This document shows positions 52,850 through 63,979 of a stretch of 64,000 bases of DNA, piece after piece. Within the stretch, counting starts at the first letter, position 1; every line of letters begins with the position of its first letter. Both the position numbers and the translations under genes were made by a program. The notes beneath the pieces were generated by a model that saw only the letters and a list, made by a program, of their open reading frames with translations, made no database searches and was not told the origin of the DNA. The stretch comes from Amycolatopsis camponoti (GTDB taxonomy: Bacteria; Actinomycetota; Actinomycetes; Mycobacteriales; Pseudonocardiaceae): NCBI RefSeq assembly GCF_902497555.1, contig NZ_CABVGP010000004.1:413775-477774 (forward strand), read 5' to 3'.

Positions 52850-53823
52850 CCGAAGTCGATCTCGACCACCACCGCTCCGGCGACGCCGTCACCGCGGAAC
52901 TGCGCGCCGACGTCGTCGCCGGGCTCACGGCGGAGCAGAAGTGGCTGCCGCCCAAGTGGTTCTACGACGCCGACGGCAGCGAGCTGTTCGAGAAGATCAC
53001 CCAGCTGCCGGAGTACTACCCGACCCGCAGCGAACGCGAGGTGCTGGCCGCGCACGCCACCGACGTCGCGGAGCTGACCGGCGCGCACACGCTCGTCGAG
53101 CTGGGGTCCGGGTCGAGCGAGAAGACCCGGCTGCTGCTCGACGCGCTCACCCGCCACGGCACCCTGGAAGCGTTCGTGCCGCTCGACGTCTCCGAGTCCG
53201 CGCTGGCCGAAGCGGCCGAAGCCATCTCCAAGGACTACCCGGAGCTGACCGTCCGCGGCGTCGTCGGCGACTTCACCCAGCACCTCGACCTGCTGCCCGG
53301 TGGCCAGCCGCGGGTGGTGGCCTTCCTCGGCGGCACGATCGGCAACTTCCTGCCCGCCGAGCGCGCGACCTTCCTCGAGTCGGTGCGCGAGGTCCTGGAC
53401 GAGGGGGAGTGGCTGCTGCTCGGCACCGACCTGGTCAAGGACCGGGGCATCCTCGAACGCGCCTACGACGACGCCGCCGGCGTCACCGGCGAGTTCGACA
53501 AGAACGTGCTGCGGGTGATCAACACCCGGCTGGGCGCGAACTTCGACGTCGACGAGTTCGAGCACGTCTCCTACTGGGACGCGGAGAACGAGTGGATCGA
53601 GATGCGGCTGCGGGCCCGCCGCGCGCTGACCGTCGACATCCCCGGTGCCGACCTCACGGTGGCCTTCGCCGAGGGCGAGCACATCCGGACGGAGATCTCG
53701 GCCAAGTTCCGCCCGGACGGCGTCGAAACGGAGCTGGCCGCGGCCGGGTTCGCCCTCGACCGCTGGTGGACCGACTCGCAGCAGCGGTTCGGGGTGAGCC
53801 TGGCAAGATCTGTGCGTGGCTAA
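52846..53823 (+). CDS. egtD: L-histidine N-alpha-methyltransferase EgtD
   Basis: A 325-residue SAM methyltransferase: PPKWFYDADGSELFEKITQL, PEYYPTRSEREVL, SAM loop LVELGSGSSEKTRLLLDAL, FLGGTIGNFLPAER and LGANFDVDEFEHVSYWD. It trimethylates histidine to hercynine, the first step of ergothioneine synthesis. It is the last egt gene; egtE is not in the window. Its stop overlaps the next gene by 8 bases. Confidence 0.94.
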   Translation: MTEVDLDHHRSGDAVTAELRADVVAGLTAEQKWLPPKWFYDADGSELFEKITQLPEYYPTRSEREVLAAHATDVAELTGAHTLVELGSGSSEKTRLLLDALTRHGTLEAFVPLDVSESALAEAAEAISKDYPELTVRGVVGDFTQHLDLLPGGQPRVVAFLGGTIGNFLPAERATFLESVREVLDEGEWLLLGTDLVKDRGILERAYDDAAGVTGEFDKNVLRVINTRLGANFDVDEFEHVSYWDAENEWIEMRLRARRALTVDIPGADLTVAFAEGEHIRTEISAKFRPDGVETELAAAGFALDRWWTDSQQRFGVSLARSVRG

Positions 53824-54292
53824 TCCTCTCCGGGCGCTCGCCCGGGCCGTCGGCACCCGGCCGTGGCTGATGCGCACGGCCGGGTTCGTCGTCTGGGCGG
53901 ACAAGAAACTGCATCGGGCGTTCGGCGGCCGGGTGAGCCTCGTGGCGCTCGCCGGGCTGCCGTCGGTCCGCCTCACGACGACCGGGCGCAAGAGCGGGCT
54001 GCCCCGCGGTACGAACCTGCTCTGCTTCCCGCGGGGTGACGACCTCGTGCTGACGGCGTCGAACTGGGGCCGCCCGAACGACCCGGCGTGGGCGCTGAAC
54101 CTCCGGGCCGACCCGAAGTGCCAGGTGGCGCGCGCCGGGAAGCCGGTGGACGTCGTCGCGCGGGAGCTGCACGGCGAGGAGTACGCCGCGATGTGGCGTG
54201 AGCTGCTGGAGTTCTGGCCGGGGTACGCGATGGAGCGGAAGGAGGCGGGGCGTTCGTTGCCCGTTTTCGTCCTCACCCGCCCGGATCGGTAG
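53816..54292 (+). CDS. Deazaflavin-dependent (Ddn-like) nitroreductase family protein
   Basis: A 158-residue split-barrel protein: VRLTTTGRKSGLPRGTNLLC, VLTASNWGRPNDPAWALNLR and the later EYAAMWRELLEFWPGY, typical of F420-dependent Ddn-family oxidoreductases. It probably uses F420H2 to reduce quinones or similar. The GTG at 53816 overlaps egtD by 8 bases, so it is translated with the ergothioneine operon; any link to ergothioneine is unproven. Confidence 0.85.
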   Translation: MANPLRALARAVGTRPWLMRTAGFVVWADKKLHRAFGGRVSLVALAGLPSVRLTTTGRKSGLPRGTNLLCFPRGDDLVLTASNWGRPNDPAWALNLRADPKCQVARAGKPVDVVARELHGEEYAAMWRELLEFWPGYAMERKEAGRSLPVFVLTRPDR

Positions 54293-54409
54293 GTTCCCAC
54301 CATCCTTTCGGCCGGTGACGGGATTCACCGATTTGTGCCAGTCTCTCCCGGGTAACGCGCCGTGACGTCTCGGACGCGCGGCGAGTACGCCACTTAGGGA
54401 GGAGACGTC

Positions 54410-56038
54410 TTGCTGAGATCCACAAGAGGCCGGGTGCGGTCGTTCGCACTGGTGGGGGCGCTCGTGGCCGGACTCGGCGTCACCGGGACGGCCGGCACCG
54501 CGGCGGCGGCCGAAGACGCGGTGGTCAAGCCCGCGGTCGTCGGCGCGACCGCCGCCGTCACCTGGGGCACCTGCTCGAGCGACACGCTGGCCGGCGTGCC
54601 CGCCGACCAGGTGAAGTTCTACAGCTGCGCGCGCTACCGCGTGCCGATCGACCACGACAACGCCGCGCTGGGCACCATCGACATCGCGCTGCTCAAGCGC
54701 GCCGCCCGCACGCCGGACGCCCGCGTCGGCTCGCTGTTCCTCAACCCCGGCGGCCCCGGCGGCTCGGGCCTGCGGATGCCGATCAGCGGCCAGTACTACT
54801 TCCAGCCGCAGGTGCTCGACCGGTTCGACCTCGTCGGGTTCGACCCGCGCGGCGTCGGCCAGAGCAACCCGCTGCGCTGCTTCACCACCCAGGAGGACGC
54901 CGACGAGGTCTTCGGCGCCCAGATCCCGGTGCCGCTGAGCCGGGCCGAGATCTCCGGCACCCTGGCCAGCTACCGCGACTACGGCAAGTTCTGCAAGAAC
55001 AACGCCGGTTCGCTGCTGAACCACATGTCCACGAAGGACGTCGTGCGCGACCTCGACACGCTGCGCGCGGCGGTCGGCGACAAGAAGCTCACCTTCGTCG
55101 GCTTCTCCTACGGGACGCTGATCGGCTCGACCTACACGTCGATGTTCCCGAAGCAGTCGCGGGCGATCGTCATCGACGGCAACGTCGACCCGGCGCTGCG
55201 CACCAGCGACGGCGTGCAGTACGACCGGGAACGCGCGCAGGGCTTCGAGATCTCGCTCGACGGGTTCCTCAAGCGCTGTGACCAGGTCGGCCCGAAGTGC
55301 GCGTTCAGCGACGGCACCCCGCGGGCGAAGTTCGACGAACTGCGCGAGTACCTCCGCAAGCAGCCGATCACCATCCCCGGCGGCGGCACGGTGGACATCA
55401 ACGCGTTCACCGGCGGCGTCTCGAGCGTCCTGTACTCGCCGTCGGCGTTCCCCGGCCTGGCCGAGGACCTGCAGGCGCTCTACACCGCGATCCACCCGGC
55501 GGGCGCGCAGGCGCAGACGTTGGCCGCGAAGCAGCTGAAGGTGCTCACCGGTGGCAAGCAGGGCCTGGCCGACCAGAACCCGGACAGCCCCTACACCAGT
55601 GACGACTCGTACTTCGCCGTCAACTGCTCGGACAAGCCGTTCAAGATCAAGCAGGAGCAGGTGCCGGACATCGCCGCGAAGTGGGAGCGCGAGTCGCGCA
55701 CCTTCGGCCGCTACCAGGCGTTCGCCGACACGGCGGGCTGCCCGGTGTGGCCGGCGAAGAAGCCGGACGTCTACCGCGGTCCGTGGCGGGCCAAGACCGA
55801 CGTCCCGGTGGTCGTGGTGAGCAACTACTACGACCCGGCGACGCAGTACAAGTTCGGCCAGCGCATGGCGGCCGAGCTCGGCAACTCCCGGCTGCTGTCG
55901 GTCGACGCGTTCGGCCACTGCATCCTCGGTGACGCGCTGGGCGTCGACAAGGCCGTGGCGGACTACCTGACCGACCTCAAGGTGCCGGCGAACGGGCAGG
56001 TGTTCCAGCCGAACGTCCAGCCGTTCGAAACCGCTTAG
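54410..56038 (+). CDS. Secreted TAP-type alpha/beta hydrolase (tripeptidyl aminopeptidase-like)
   Basis: A 542-residue exported protein. The TTG start at 54410, with a strong AGGGAGGAG site, gives a signal peptide (LRSTRGRVRSFALVGALVAG...GTAAAA). Seen: LFLNPGGPGGSGLRMP (oxyanion), GFDPRGVGQS, nucleophile FVGFSYGTLIGS (Ser) and, at the C-terminus, the TAP-like VSNYYDPATQYKFGQRMA and VDAFGHCILGD (His). Streptomyces relatives SlpD/SlpE and Tap release tripeptides from extracellular proteins. It is followed by a terminator. Confidence 0.88.
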   Translation: MLRSTRGRVRSFALVGALVAGLGVTGTAGTAAAAEDAVVKPAVVGATAAVTWGTCSSDTLAGVPADQVKFYSCARYRVPIDHDNAALGTIDIALLKRAARTPDARVGSLFLNPGGPGGSGLRMPISGQYYFQPQVLDRFDLVGFDPRGVGQSNPLRCFTTQEDADEVFGAQIPVPLSRAEISGTLASYRDYGKFCKNNAGSLLNHMSTKDVVRDLDTLRAAVGDKKLTFVGFSYGTLIGSTYTSMFPKQSRAIVIDGNVDPALRTSDGVQYDRERAQGFEISLDGFLKRCDQVGPKCAFSDGTPRAKFDELREYLRKQPITIPGGGTVDINAFTGGVSSVLYSPSAFPGLAEDLQALYTAIHPAGAQAQTLAAKQLKVLTGGKQGLADQNPDSPYTSDDSYFAVNCSDKPFKIKQEQVPDIAAKWERESRTFGRYQAFADTAGCPVWPAKKPDVYRGPWRAKTDVPVVVVSNYYDPATQYKFGQRMAAELGNSRLLSVDAFGHCILGDALGVDKAVADYLTDLKVPANGQVFQPNVQPFETA

Positions 56039-56047
56039 CAGCAAGGA

Positions 56048-56084
56048 AAACGGGCCGGGGCGACACTGTCGCCCCGGCCCGTTT
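56048..56084. terminator. Bidirectional rho-independent-type terminator
   Basis: A 17-bp stem, aaacgggccggggcgac pairing with gtcgccccggcccgttt, with a 3-base loop (act), flanked by aaaa on the left and gttt on the right. It lies between the convergent TAP-peptidase and TetR genes. Confidence 0.88.
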
Positions 56085-56662
56085 CACGTCCCCAGCAAGC
56101 GATCCAGCAAGTCCCCGGCGGCCGCTTCCGCTTCGGCGGCGGCGCTCGCGTGGTCGTCGGCGCGGGCGACCAGCATCGCGATCTCGTTCATCCCGGCGAG
56201 CAGGACGTGTGCGAAGAGGTCCACGCGCGCCGCCGGGATCCGGCCGTCGCGCCGCAATGCCGCCTTGATCTTGCCGAGCGTGCGTTCCTCGTCGATCTCC
56301 CGCCACCGCTGCCAGCCCAGCACGGCCGGGGCGTCGATGAGCATCACCTGGCGCACCACGGGATCGCGGGTGCTCCGGATCCAGGCGAGACACGCGGCGC
56401 GCAAGGCCGTCACCGGGTCGGTCATGCCCTCGACGGCTTTCGCGCCCTCCGCGCCGACCCGTTCGTAGACGGTGTCCAGGACCGCGGCGAACAACGCGTC
56501 CTTGCCGGGGAAGTGGTGGTAGAGCGCGCCCCGGCTCACCTCGGCGGCCCGCAGGACGGCCTCGATCGAGGTCCCGTCGTAGCCGTGTTCGGTGAACAGG
56601 CCGGTGGCGACCGCGACGAGGTGCTCGCGGGTCGCCTGGCCGCGGTCGATCTTCTTGTTCAT
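56084..56662 (-). CDS. TetR family regulator
   Basis: A 192-residue TetR protein: ATREHLVAVATGLFTEHGYD, GTSIEAVLRAAEVSRGALYH, HFPGKDALFAAV (HTH) and a C-terminal ligand domain with QVMLIDAPAVLGWQRWREID, a motif common in TetR_C_33-type proteins. It is divergent from an alpha/beta hydrolase gene across a 17-bp-arm perfect palindrome, which is its probable operator. It ends on the bidirectional terminator. Confidence 0.88.
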   Translation of the reverse strand: MNKKIDRGQATREHLVAVATGLFTEHGYDGTSIEAVLRAAEVSRGALYHHFPGKDALFAAVLDTVYERVGAEGAKAVEGMTDPVTALRAACLAWIRSTRDPVVRQVMLIDAPAVLGWQRWREIDEERTLGKIKAALRRDGRIPAARVDLFAHVLLAGMNEIAMLVARADDHASAAAEAEAAAGDLLDRLLGT

Positions 56663-56683
56663 GCGAGTCGGCAGCCTCCGTCG

Positions 56684-56731
56684 TTGACAAACCGACTGAC
56701 GGTCTGTTCATACTAGACCGTCAGTCGGTTT
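56684..56731. promoter_or_regulatory. Perfect palindromic operator overlapping the hydrolase promoter
   Basis: Arms aaaccgactgacggtct (56689-56705) and agaccgtcagtcggttt (56715-56731) are exact inverse complements with a 9-base centre. Each arm contains a near-palindromic accg-N5-cggt, so two TetR dimers could bind. A -35 ttgaca (56684-56689) and a -10-like catact (56709-56714) for the plus strand lie within it. Confidence 0.85.
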
Positions 56732-56752
56732 ACTTCTGGAGGGACTGTACCG

Positions 56753-57607
56753 ATGGACTTGCGAACCTGGGAGGACCAGCGCGGGCGCGTGTCGACGGCG
56801 TCCGGCGAGGTGAGCTACACCGACGTGGGCGAGGGGCCGGTCGCGCTCTTCGTGCACGGCGTGGGAACGAACAACCTGTTGTGGCGCAAGGTGATCACCG
56901 AGCTCGCGGGGGAGCGGCGGTGCATCGCGCCCGATCTGCCGGGCCACGGCGCCTCGCCGGTGACCCCCGAGCAGGACCTGAGCCTGAACGGGCTGGCGCG
57001 GCTGCTCGGTGACTTCTGCGAGTCGCTGGAGCTGGGCGGACTCGACGTCGTCGCCAACGACACCGGCGGCGCGGTCGCGCAGGTCTTCGCCGTGCAGAAC
57101 GCCGGCCGGCTCCGCACGCTCACCCTGACCAACTGCGACACGCAGGGCAACCTGCCGCCCGAGGCGTTCCGCCCGGTCGTCGAGCTGGCCGAACGAGGGA
57201 AGCTGGCGCCGCTGCTGGTCCAGCTCACCGCGGACCCCGCGCGGGCGCGGACCGGGGCACTCGGCGGGGGCTACGAACACCCCGGACAGCTGTCCGACGA
57301 GGTCCTGGCCGCCTTCGTGCGGCCGGTCGGCGGCACGCTCGAGGCGGCCCGGCAGTTCGAGCGGCTGCTGACGTCGGTCCGCGGCGAGGAGCTGGACGCG
57401 ATCGAGCCGCTGCTCAAGGAGTTCCGGGTGCCGACGCTGCTCGTGTGGGGCACCGGTGACCCGAACTTCGGGATCGAGTGGGCGAACCGCTTCCGCGACG
57501 CCGTCCCCGGGGTGACCGAGGTCGTCGAGGTACCCGGCGCGAAGCTGTTCTTCCCCGACGAGCGTCCGGAAGACCTCGTCCCGCACCTGCGTCGCCACTG
57601 GGCGTAG
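56753..57607 (+). CDS. Alpha/beta hydrolase with Asp nucleophile motif and no canonical His
   Basis: A 284-residue alpha/beta hydrolase: VALFVHGVGTNNLLWRKVI, APDLPGHGASPVTP and the elbow VVANDTGGAVAQ, with Asp at the nucleophile position as in haloalkane dehalogenases and epoxide hydrolases. At the C-terminus, where GxGH is expected, the sequence reads EVPGAKLFFPDERPEDL, without histidine. The acid candidate is in GTGDPNFGIEW. Enzymatic turnover by the classical mechanism is therefore doubtful, or another residue acts as base. The ATG at 56753 follows TGGAGGGA. Regulation by the divergent TetR is very likely. Confidence 0.8.
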   Translation: MDLRTWEDQRGRVSTASGEVSYTDVGEGPVALFVHGVGTNNLLWRKVITELAGERRCIAPDLPGHGASPVTPEQDLSLNGLARLLGDFCESLELGGLDVVANDTGGAVAQVFAVQNAGRLRTLTLTNCDTQGNLPPEAFRPVVELAERGKLAPLLVQLTADPARARTGALGGGYEHPGQLSDEVLAAFVRPVGGTLEAARQFERLLTSVRGEELDAIEPLLKEFRVPTLLVWGTGDPNFGIEWANRFRDAVPGVTEVVEVPGAKLFFPDERPEDLVPHLRRHWA

Positions 57608-57693
57608 TGATCATCACAGCCTCGCGCCGCGGTCCCGGCGCTACAGTGGCCGGGTTGATCAACCACGAGCAACGGAAGCGAGGTGAGCGGCAC

Positions 57694-57756
57694 ATGCCAG
57701 CGGACAGTCACGGGACGATCGGGCGTGCGCTCACCGGAGGCTTCCGGCTGGGCTGA
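57694..57756 (+). CDS. Possible 20-residue leader peptide before mgtC
   Basis: An ATG with a well-placed GAGGTGAG ribosome site opens a 20-codon frame (MPADSHGTIGRALTGGFRLG) that ends 55 bases before the mgtC ATG. Nothing larger fits this gap. Upstream peptides are known to regulate mgt genes in enterobacteria; in actinomycetes this is speculation. Confidence 0.35.
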   Translation: MPADSHGTIGRALTGGFRLG

Positions 57757-57811
57757 GCTCGTCCGGTCTCCTCCTGTCCGGCAGTGCGCGCACGCCGGAA
57801 ACGAGTCGGAC

Positions 57812-58516
57812 ATGACCACCTTCGAAATGCTGCTGCGCGTCGGCACCGGCGTCGGCCTGGGCGCCGTCATCGGGGTCGAGCGCCAGTTCCGCGCCCGGAT
57901 GGCCGGGTTGCGTACCAACGCACTGGTCGCGGTCGGCGCGACGCTGTTCGTGCTGCTGTCCGCCCACGGGTTCGGCGGGCTGGCTTCGAGCGGCGACGCC
58001 GACCCGACCCGGGTGGCCGCGCAGATCGTCTCGGGCATCGGGTTTCTCGGTGCCGGTGTCATCATGCGCGACGGCCTCAACGTCCGCGGTCTCAACACGG
58101 CGGCGACGCTGTGGTGCTCGGCCGCGGTGGGCTCGCTCGCCGGGGCCGGGCTGTACGGGGTCGCGGCGGCCGGAACCGCCGTCGTGGTCGGGGTGAACGT
58201 GGTGCTCCGGCCGCTGGGCCGGGTCGTCGACCGGCGCCCGGAATCGGGTGACGAGACGTCGGCGAGGTACGCGTTCCAGGCGGTGACGCGCGACGCGACC
58301 GAGGCGCACGTGCGGGCGCTGCTCGTGCAGTCGTTGAACCGCACGGACTTCCGGCTGCTGTCGGTGCTGAGCACCGACCGGGACGATCGCACGGTCGAGG
58401 TTCGCGCCGAGCTGGTCGGCGACCAGCGCGACGACGCCCAGGTGGAGGCGGCGGTGTCCCGGCTTTCGCTGGAGCCGTCGGTTTCCAGCGTGCGCTGGGA
58501 AGCCGTGCCGGCTTGA
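57812..58516 (+). CDS. MgtC/SapB family membrane protein
   Basis: A 234-residue protein. The N-terminal membrane domain shows the MgtC signature (LGAVIGVERQFRARMAGLRT, VALGATLF-like VAVGATLFVLLSAHGFG, QIVSGIGFLGAGVIMRDG, VRGLNTAATLWCSAAVGSLA), with about five helices, then a soluble ACT-like C-terminus (~145-234). MgtC modulates F-ATPase and survival at low Mg2+ in pathogens; its role in a soil actinomycete is probably Mg2+ or phosphate stress. The ATG at 57812 is the family start; a frame extending upstream is not MgtC-like. Confidence 0.88.
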   Translation: MTTFEMLLRVGTGVGLGAVIGVERQFRARMAGLRTNALVAVGATLFVLLSAHGFGGLASSGDADPTRVAAQIVSGIGFLGAGVIMRDGLNVRGLNTAATLWCSAAVGSLAGAGLYGVAAAGTAVVVGVNVVLRPLGRVVDRRPESGDETSARYAFQAVTRDATEAHVRALLVQSLNRTDFRLLSVLSTDRDDRTVEVRAELVGDQRDDAQVEAAVSRLSLEPSVSSVRWEAVPA

Positions 58517-58680
58517 CCGAGGAACTCCTCGAGTAGCTCGTCGAAGCGGGCGGGCTGTTCGGCGTTGAGCTGGTGCGTGGTGTCATCGATCGAGACCCAC
58601 TCGGCGTGGGGCGCTTCGCGCTCGATCCGGATCACGTGCTCGAACGCCGCGCCGCTGAACCCGCCCGGGTGCGGGAAGGG
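58500..58680 (-). pseudogene. C-terminal fragment of an alpha/beta hydrolase
   Basis: In one minus-strand frame the gap between mgtC and acn reads FPHPGGFSGAAFEHVIRIER then EAPHAEWVSIDDTTHQLNAE and QPARFDELLEEFLGQAG, the typical end of an alpha/beta hydrolase (a His followed by QLNAEQP). No start codon, nucleophile or upstream part exists: the frame runs back into the hairpin next to acn, and forward into antisense mgtC without a stop at the natural end. It is best read as the remnant of a deleted gene. Confidence 0.55.
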
Positions 58681-58708
58681 CCTCCCCGCCGAAGCGACGG
58701 GAAGGCCC
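58678..58708. terminator. Hairpin downstream of acn
   Basis: gggcctccccg (58678-58688) pairs with cgggaaggccc (58698-58708) with one mismatch and a 9-base loop, 18 bases beyond the acn stop on the minus strand. There is no T-tract; probable terminator. Confidence 0.5.
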
Positions 58709-58726
58709 TCCGAAAGCGGGGAACCC

Positions 58727-61540
<2,814 letters not shown>

Positions 61541-61881
61541 GTCTAACTCCAGTGGCATGGACTTCCGCGCCGGTGCGGCGGTCGAGTCCCGGGTCAGTTC
61601 GGTCAGTTCGGGTGTCGTGCGGTCCGCACGGGGCGGACGCGAGTCTTGCGCACCCCCACCGTAGGACCGGATTCGGGATGGCACACCTCGCGGTGGCTCA
61701 AACAGTACGCGCGTCCTGTTTGGGGTTCAAGACGACACGCGGTGTGGGCTGCGCCATCCGCGCCGGGGGTCCCTCAATAAGGGGAATTGGTGCCTACGGT
61801 GTGTAAGTTTCCGATGATGCTTGTGATAGTGGTGTGACTGCAGTGACGCGCGATGTGCGCAGGTGAGCGGAGGTGGCGGTC
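61541..61881. other. Divergent intergenic region between acn and the NlpC/P60 gene
   Basis: This 341-base gap contains no gene. It holds the acn leader (61541-61700), the AcnR-type operator (61703-61718), and an AT-rich block with ctcaataaggggaattggtg (61772-61791) and tgatgcttgtgatagtggtg (61814-61833) that probably carries promoter elements for the NlpC/P60 gene. The short frames inside it have no supporting features. Confidence 0.6.
61703..61718. promoter_or_regulatory. AcnR operator upstream of acn
   Basis: cagtacgcgcgtcctg matches CAGNACnnncGTACTG at 15 of 16 positions; three further paired bases on each side (aaa/ttt) extend the dyad. It lies 163 bases upstream of the acn GTG. Its partner site lies before acnR at 42741-42756. 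Confidence 0.72.
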
Positions 61882-63222
61882 GTGCCGGAACGGCGCAGGG
61901 GCGAGAAGGTGCCCGGCACACGCCGTGGACTGACCGTGAGCACCCTGGTCCTGGTGATCTTGTTCGGGGCCGGCGGCACCGGCCTGGCCGCGCCCCCGCC
62001 GCCGCCCAACCCGAGCGACTCGGAGCTGAACAACAGCAAGGCCCAGGCGAACGCGAAGGCCGGTGAGGTCGGCCGGCTGACCAACCAGCTGGCCCAGGCC
62101 GAGCAGAGGCTGTCCCAGCTGCAGGACGACGTCGAGCTCAAGCAGGAAGAGGCCAACAAGGCCCTGGTCGACCTGCAGGCCGCGCAGGACGCCGCGGCGC
62201 AAGCCGAGAACGACGCGAAGGCCGCCCGGACCGAGGCGGACGCGGCCGCCGCGGCCATCGAGAAGGCCCGCGGCGATCTCAAGACCTTCGCCGCCGCGAG
62301 CTTCCAGCAGGGCAGCACGGTCGGCTCGCTCTCGGCGTATCTGAGCGCCGACAGCCCCAAGGACATGCTGGCCCGCGCGCAGCTGCTCGACGCCGTCGGT
62401 GGCGACCGGCTCAACGCCCTCGACCGGCTCCAGCAGGCGCAGACCGAGAAGTCGAACAAGGACTCGGCGGCCCGCAAGGCCGCCGAGATCGCGCAGCAGA
62501 AGCAGGACGCCGCCCGCCAGGCGAAGCACAGCGCGGACTCCGCGCAGTCGGCCGCCGTCACGGCCCAGGACAACCAGGCGTCGCAGAACACCCAGCTCGA
62601 GAAGAACAAGTCCGACGTCGAGCAGCAGCTGTACGCCGCCCAGTCGAAGGTCAGCGGCCTGCAGGGCCAGCGGCAGCGCTACCAGGACTGGCTCGCCCAG
62701 AAGCAGCGCGAAGACGACGAGCGCGCCCGCCAGGCCGCGCTCGGCTCGTCCGGCGGTGGGGGCGGCCGCCCGGCGAGCAGGCCGCCGGCGGGCCCGGCCG
62801 GCTCGTCGATCGAGGCGGTCATCGCCCGGGCGCTGTCGAAGATCGGCCTGCCCTACGCCTGGGGCGGCGGCAACGCGAGCGGCCCGACCCGCGGCATCCG
62901 CGACGGCGGCGTCGCCGACCGCTACGGCGACTACAACAAGATCGGCTTCGACTGCTCCGGCCTGATGATCTACGCCTTCGCCGGGGTCACGGGCCTGCCG
63001 CACTACAGCGGCTACCAGTACACGTCGGGGCGCCGGGTCCCGCTCTCGCAGATGCGCCGCGGCGACATGCTGTTCTGGGGTGGGGCCGGCGGCATCCACC
63101 ACGTCGCGCTCTACCTGGGCGGCGGGCAGATGGTCGAGGCGCCGCAGTCCGGCCTGCGGGTCCGGGTCTCGCCGGTGCGCTACGGCGGGATCATGCCGTA
63201 CGCGACCCGGCTGATCGGCTGA
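61882..63222 (+). CDS. NlpC/P60 peptidoglycan endopeptidase (RipA-like)
   Basis: A 446-residue exported cell-wall hydrolase. The GTG at 61882 lies 8 bases from GGAGG (a GTG at 61873 would be too close). A signal/anchor helix (LTVSTLVLVILFGAGGTGLA) is followed by a long coiled coil (~55-290: GEVGRLTNQLAQAEQRLSQL and the like), a Gly/Pro linker and the NlpC/P60 domain (ALSKIGLPYAWGGG, IGFDCSGLMIYAF with the catalytic Cys, GIHHVALYLGGGQMVEA with the His). It cleaves peptide cross-bridges during division. The coiled coil normally inhibits or recruits (FtsEX-type) the hydrolase. Its position after acn matches mycobacterial ripA. Confidence 0.88.
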   Translation: MPERRRGEKVPGTRRGLTVSTLVLVILFGAGGTGLAAPPPPPNPSDSELNNSKAQANAKAGEVGRLTNQLAQAEQRLSQLQDDVELKQEEANKALVDLQAAQDAAAQAENDAKAARTEADAAAAAIEKARGDLKTFAAASFQQGSTVGSLSAYLSADSPKDMLARAQLLDAVGGDRLNALDRLQQAQTEKSNKDSAARKAAEIAQQKQDAARQAKHSADSAQSAAVTAQDNQASQNTQLEKNKSDVEQQLYAAQSKVSGLQGQRQRYQDWLAQKQREDDERARQAALGSSGGGGGRPASRPPAGPAGSSIEAVIARALSKIGLPYAWGGGNASGPTRGIRDGGVADRYGDYNKIGFDCSGLMIYAFAGVTGLPHYSGYQYTSGRRVPLSQMRRGDMLFWGGAGGIHHVALYLGGGQMVEAPQSGLRVRVSPVRYGGIMPYATRLIG

Positions 63223-63265
63223 AACTCGCTCGACGCCCGCGCCGGGCGGGCGACAGGATCGCCCG

Positions 63266-63979
63266 GTGGACGACGAACTGAACGCGCTGCGGCGCACCCG
63301 GATGCGCTGGAACACGCCGCTGTCCGAGCCCCACGCGGAGCTGCTGCTCGACCGGATGGACCTGGGGGAGGGCCGGCTCGTCGACCTCGGCTGCGGCTGG
63401 GGCGAGCTGCCGCTGCGGGCGGCCGCCCGCGCGCCCGGCCTGCGCGTGACGGGCATCGACACCGACGTGACCGCCCTCGACCGCGGGCGGGCCGCGGCCG
63501 CCGAGCGTGGCTTGGCGGTGGACTTCACCGAGGCGGAGGCCGCGACCTGGCCGGGACCGGCCGACCGGGCCTTCTGCATCGGCGCCGCCCACGCTTTCGG
63601 CTCGACGAAGGCCGCGCTCGCCCGGCTCGCCGAGGTGGTTCCCGCCGGCGGCCGGCTGCTCTACGGCGACGGCTTCTGGGCGGCCCCGCCGAACCCGGCG
63701 GCGCTGGAGATCTTCGGCCCGGACACGCTGACGCTGCCGGAACTGCTCGAAGCGGCCGACGCCGCGGGCTGGCGCGCGCTGCACCTCAGCACGGCCGACC
63801 AGCTCGAATGGGACGACTTCGAGTCGACGTCGAAGGCGGCCTGGCAGGAATGGCTCCTGGCGCACCCGGACGACCCGCGGGCCGGGGCGGTGCGAGAGTG
63901 GCTCGACGAGCGGCTGCGCCAGTACGTCCGGGACTACCGGGGCGTACTGGGACTCGCCTACCTCGTGCTCGGCCGCTGA
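63266..63979 (+). CDS. Class I SAM-dependent methyltransferase
   Basis: A 237-residue methyltransferase: RLVDLGCGWGELPLRAAARA (SAM loop), GIDTDVTALDRGRAA and FCIGAAHAFGSTKAAL, then GGRLLYGDGFW. The motif set resembles small-molecule methyltransferases of the Methyltransf_25 type. The substrate is unknown. It starts (GTG) 43 bases after the NlpC/P60 gene and may form an operon with it. The window ends 21 bases after its stop. Confidence 0.82.
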   Translation: MDDELNALRRTRMRWNTPLSEPHAELLLDRMDLGEGRLVDLGCGWGELPLRAAARAPGLRVTGIDTDVTALDRGRAAAAERGLAVDFTEAEAATWPGPADRAFCIGAAHAFGSTKAALARLAEVVPAGGRLLYGDGFWAAPPNPAALEIFGPDTLTLPELLEAADAAGWRALHLSTADQLEWDDFESTSKAAWQEWLLAHPDDPRAGAVREWLDERLRQYVRDYRGVLGLAYLVLGR

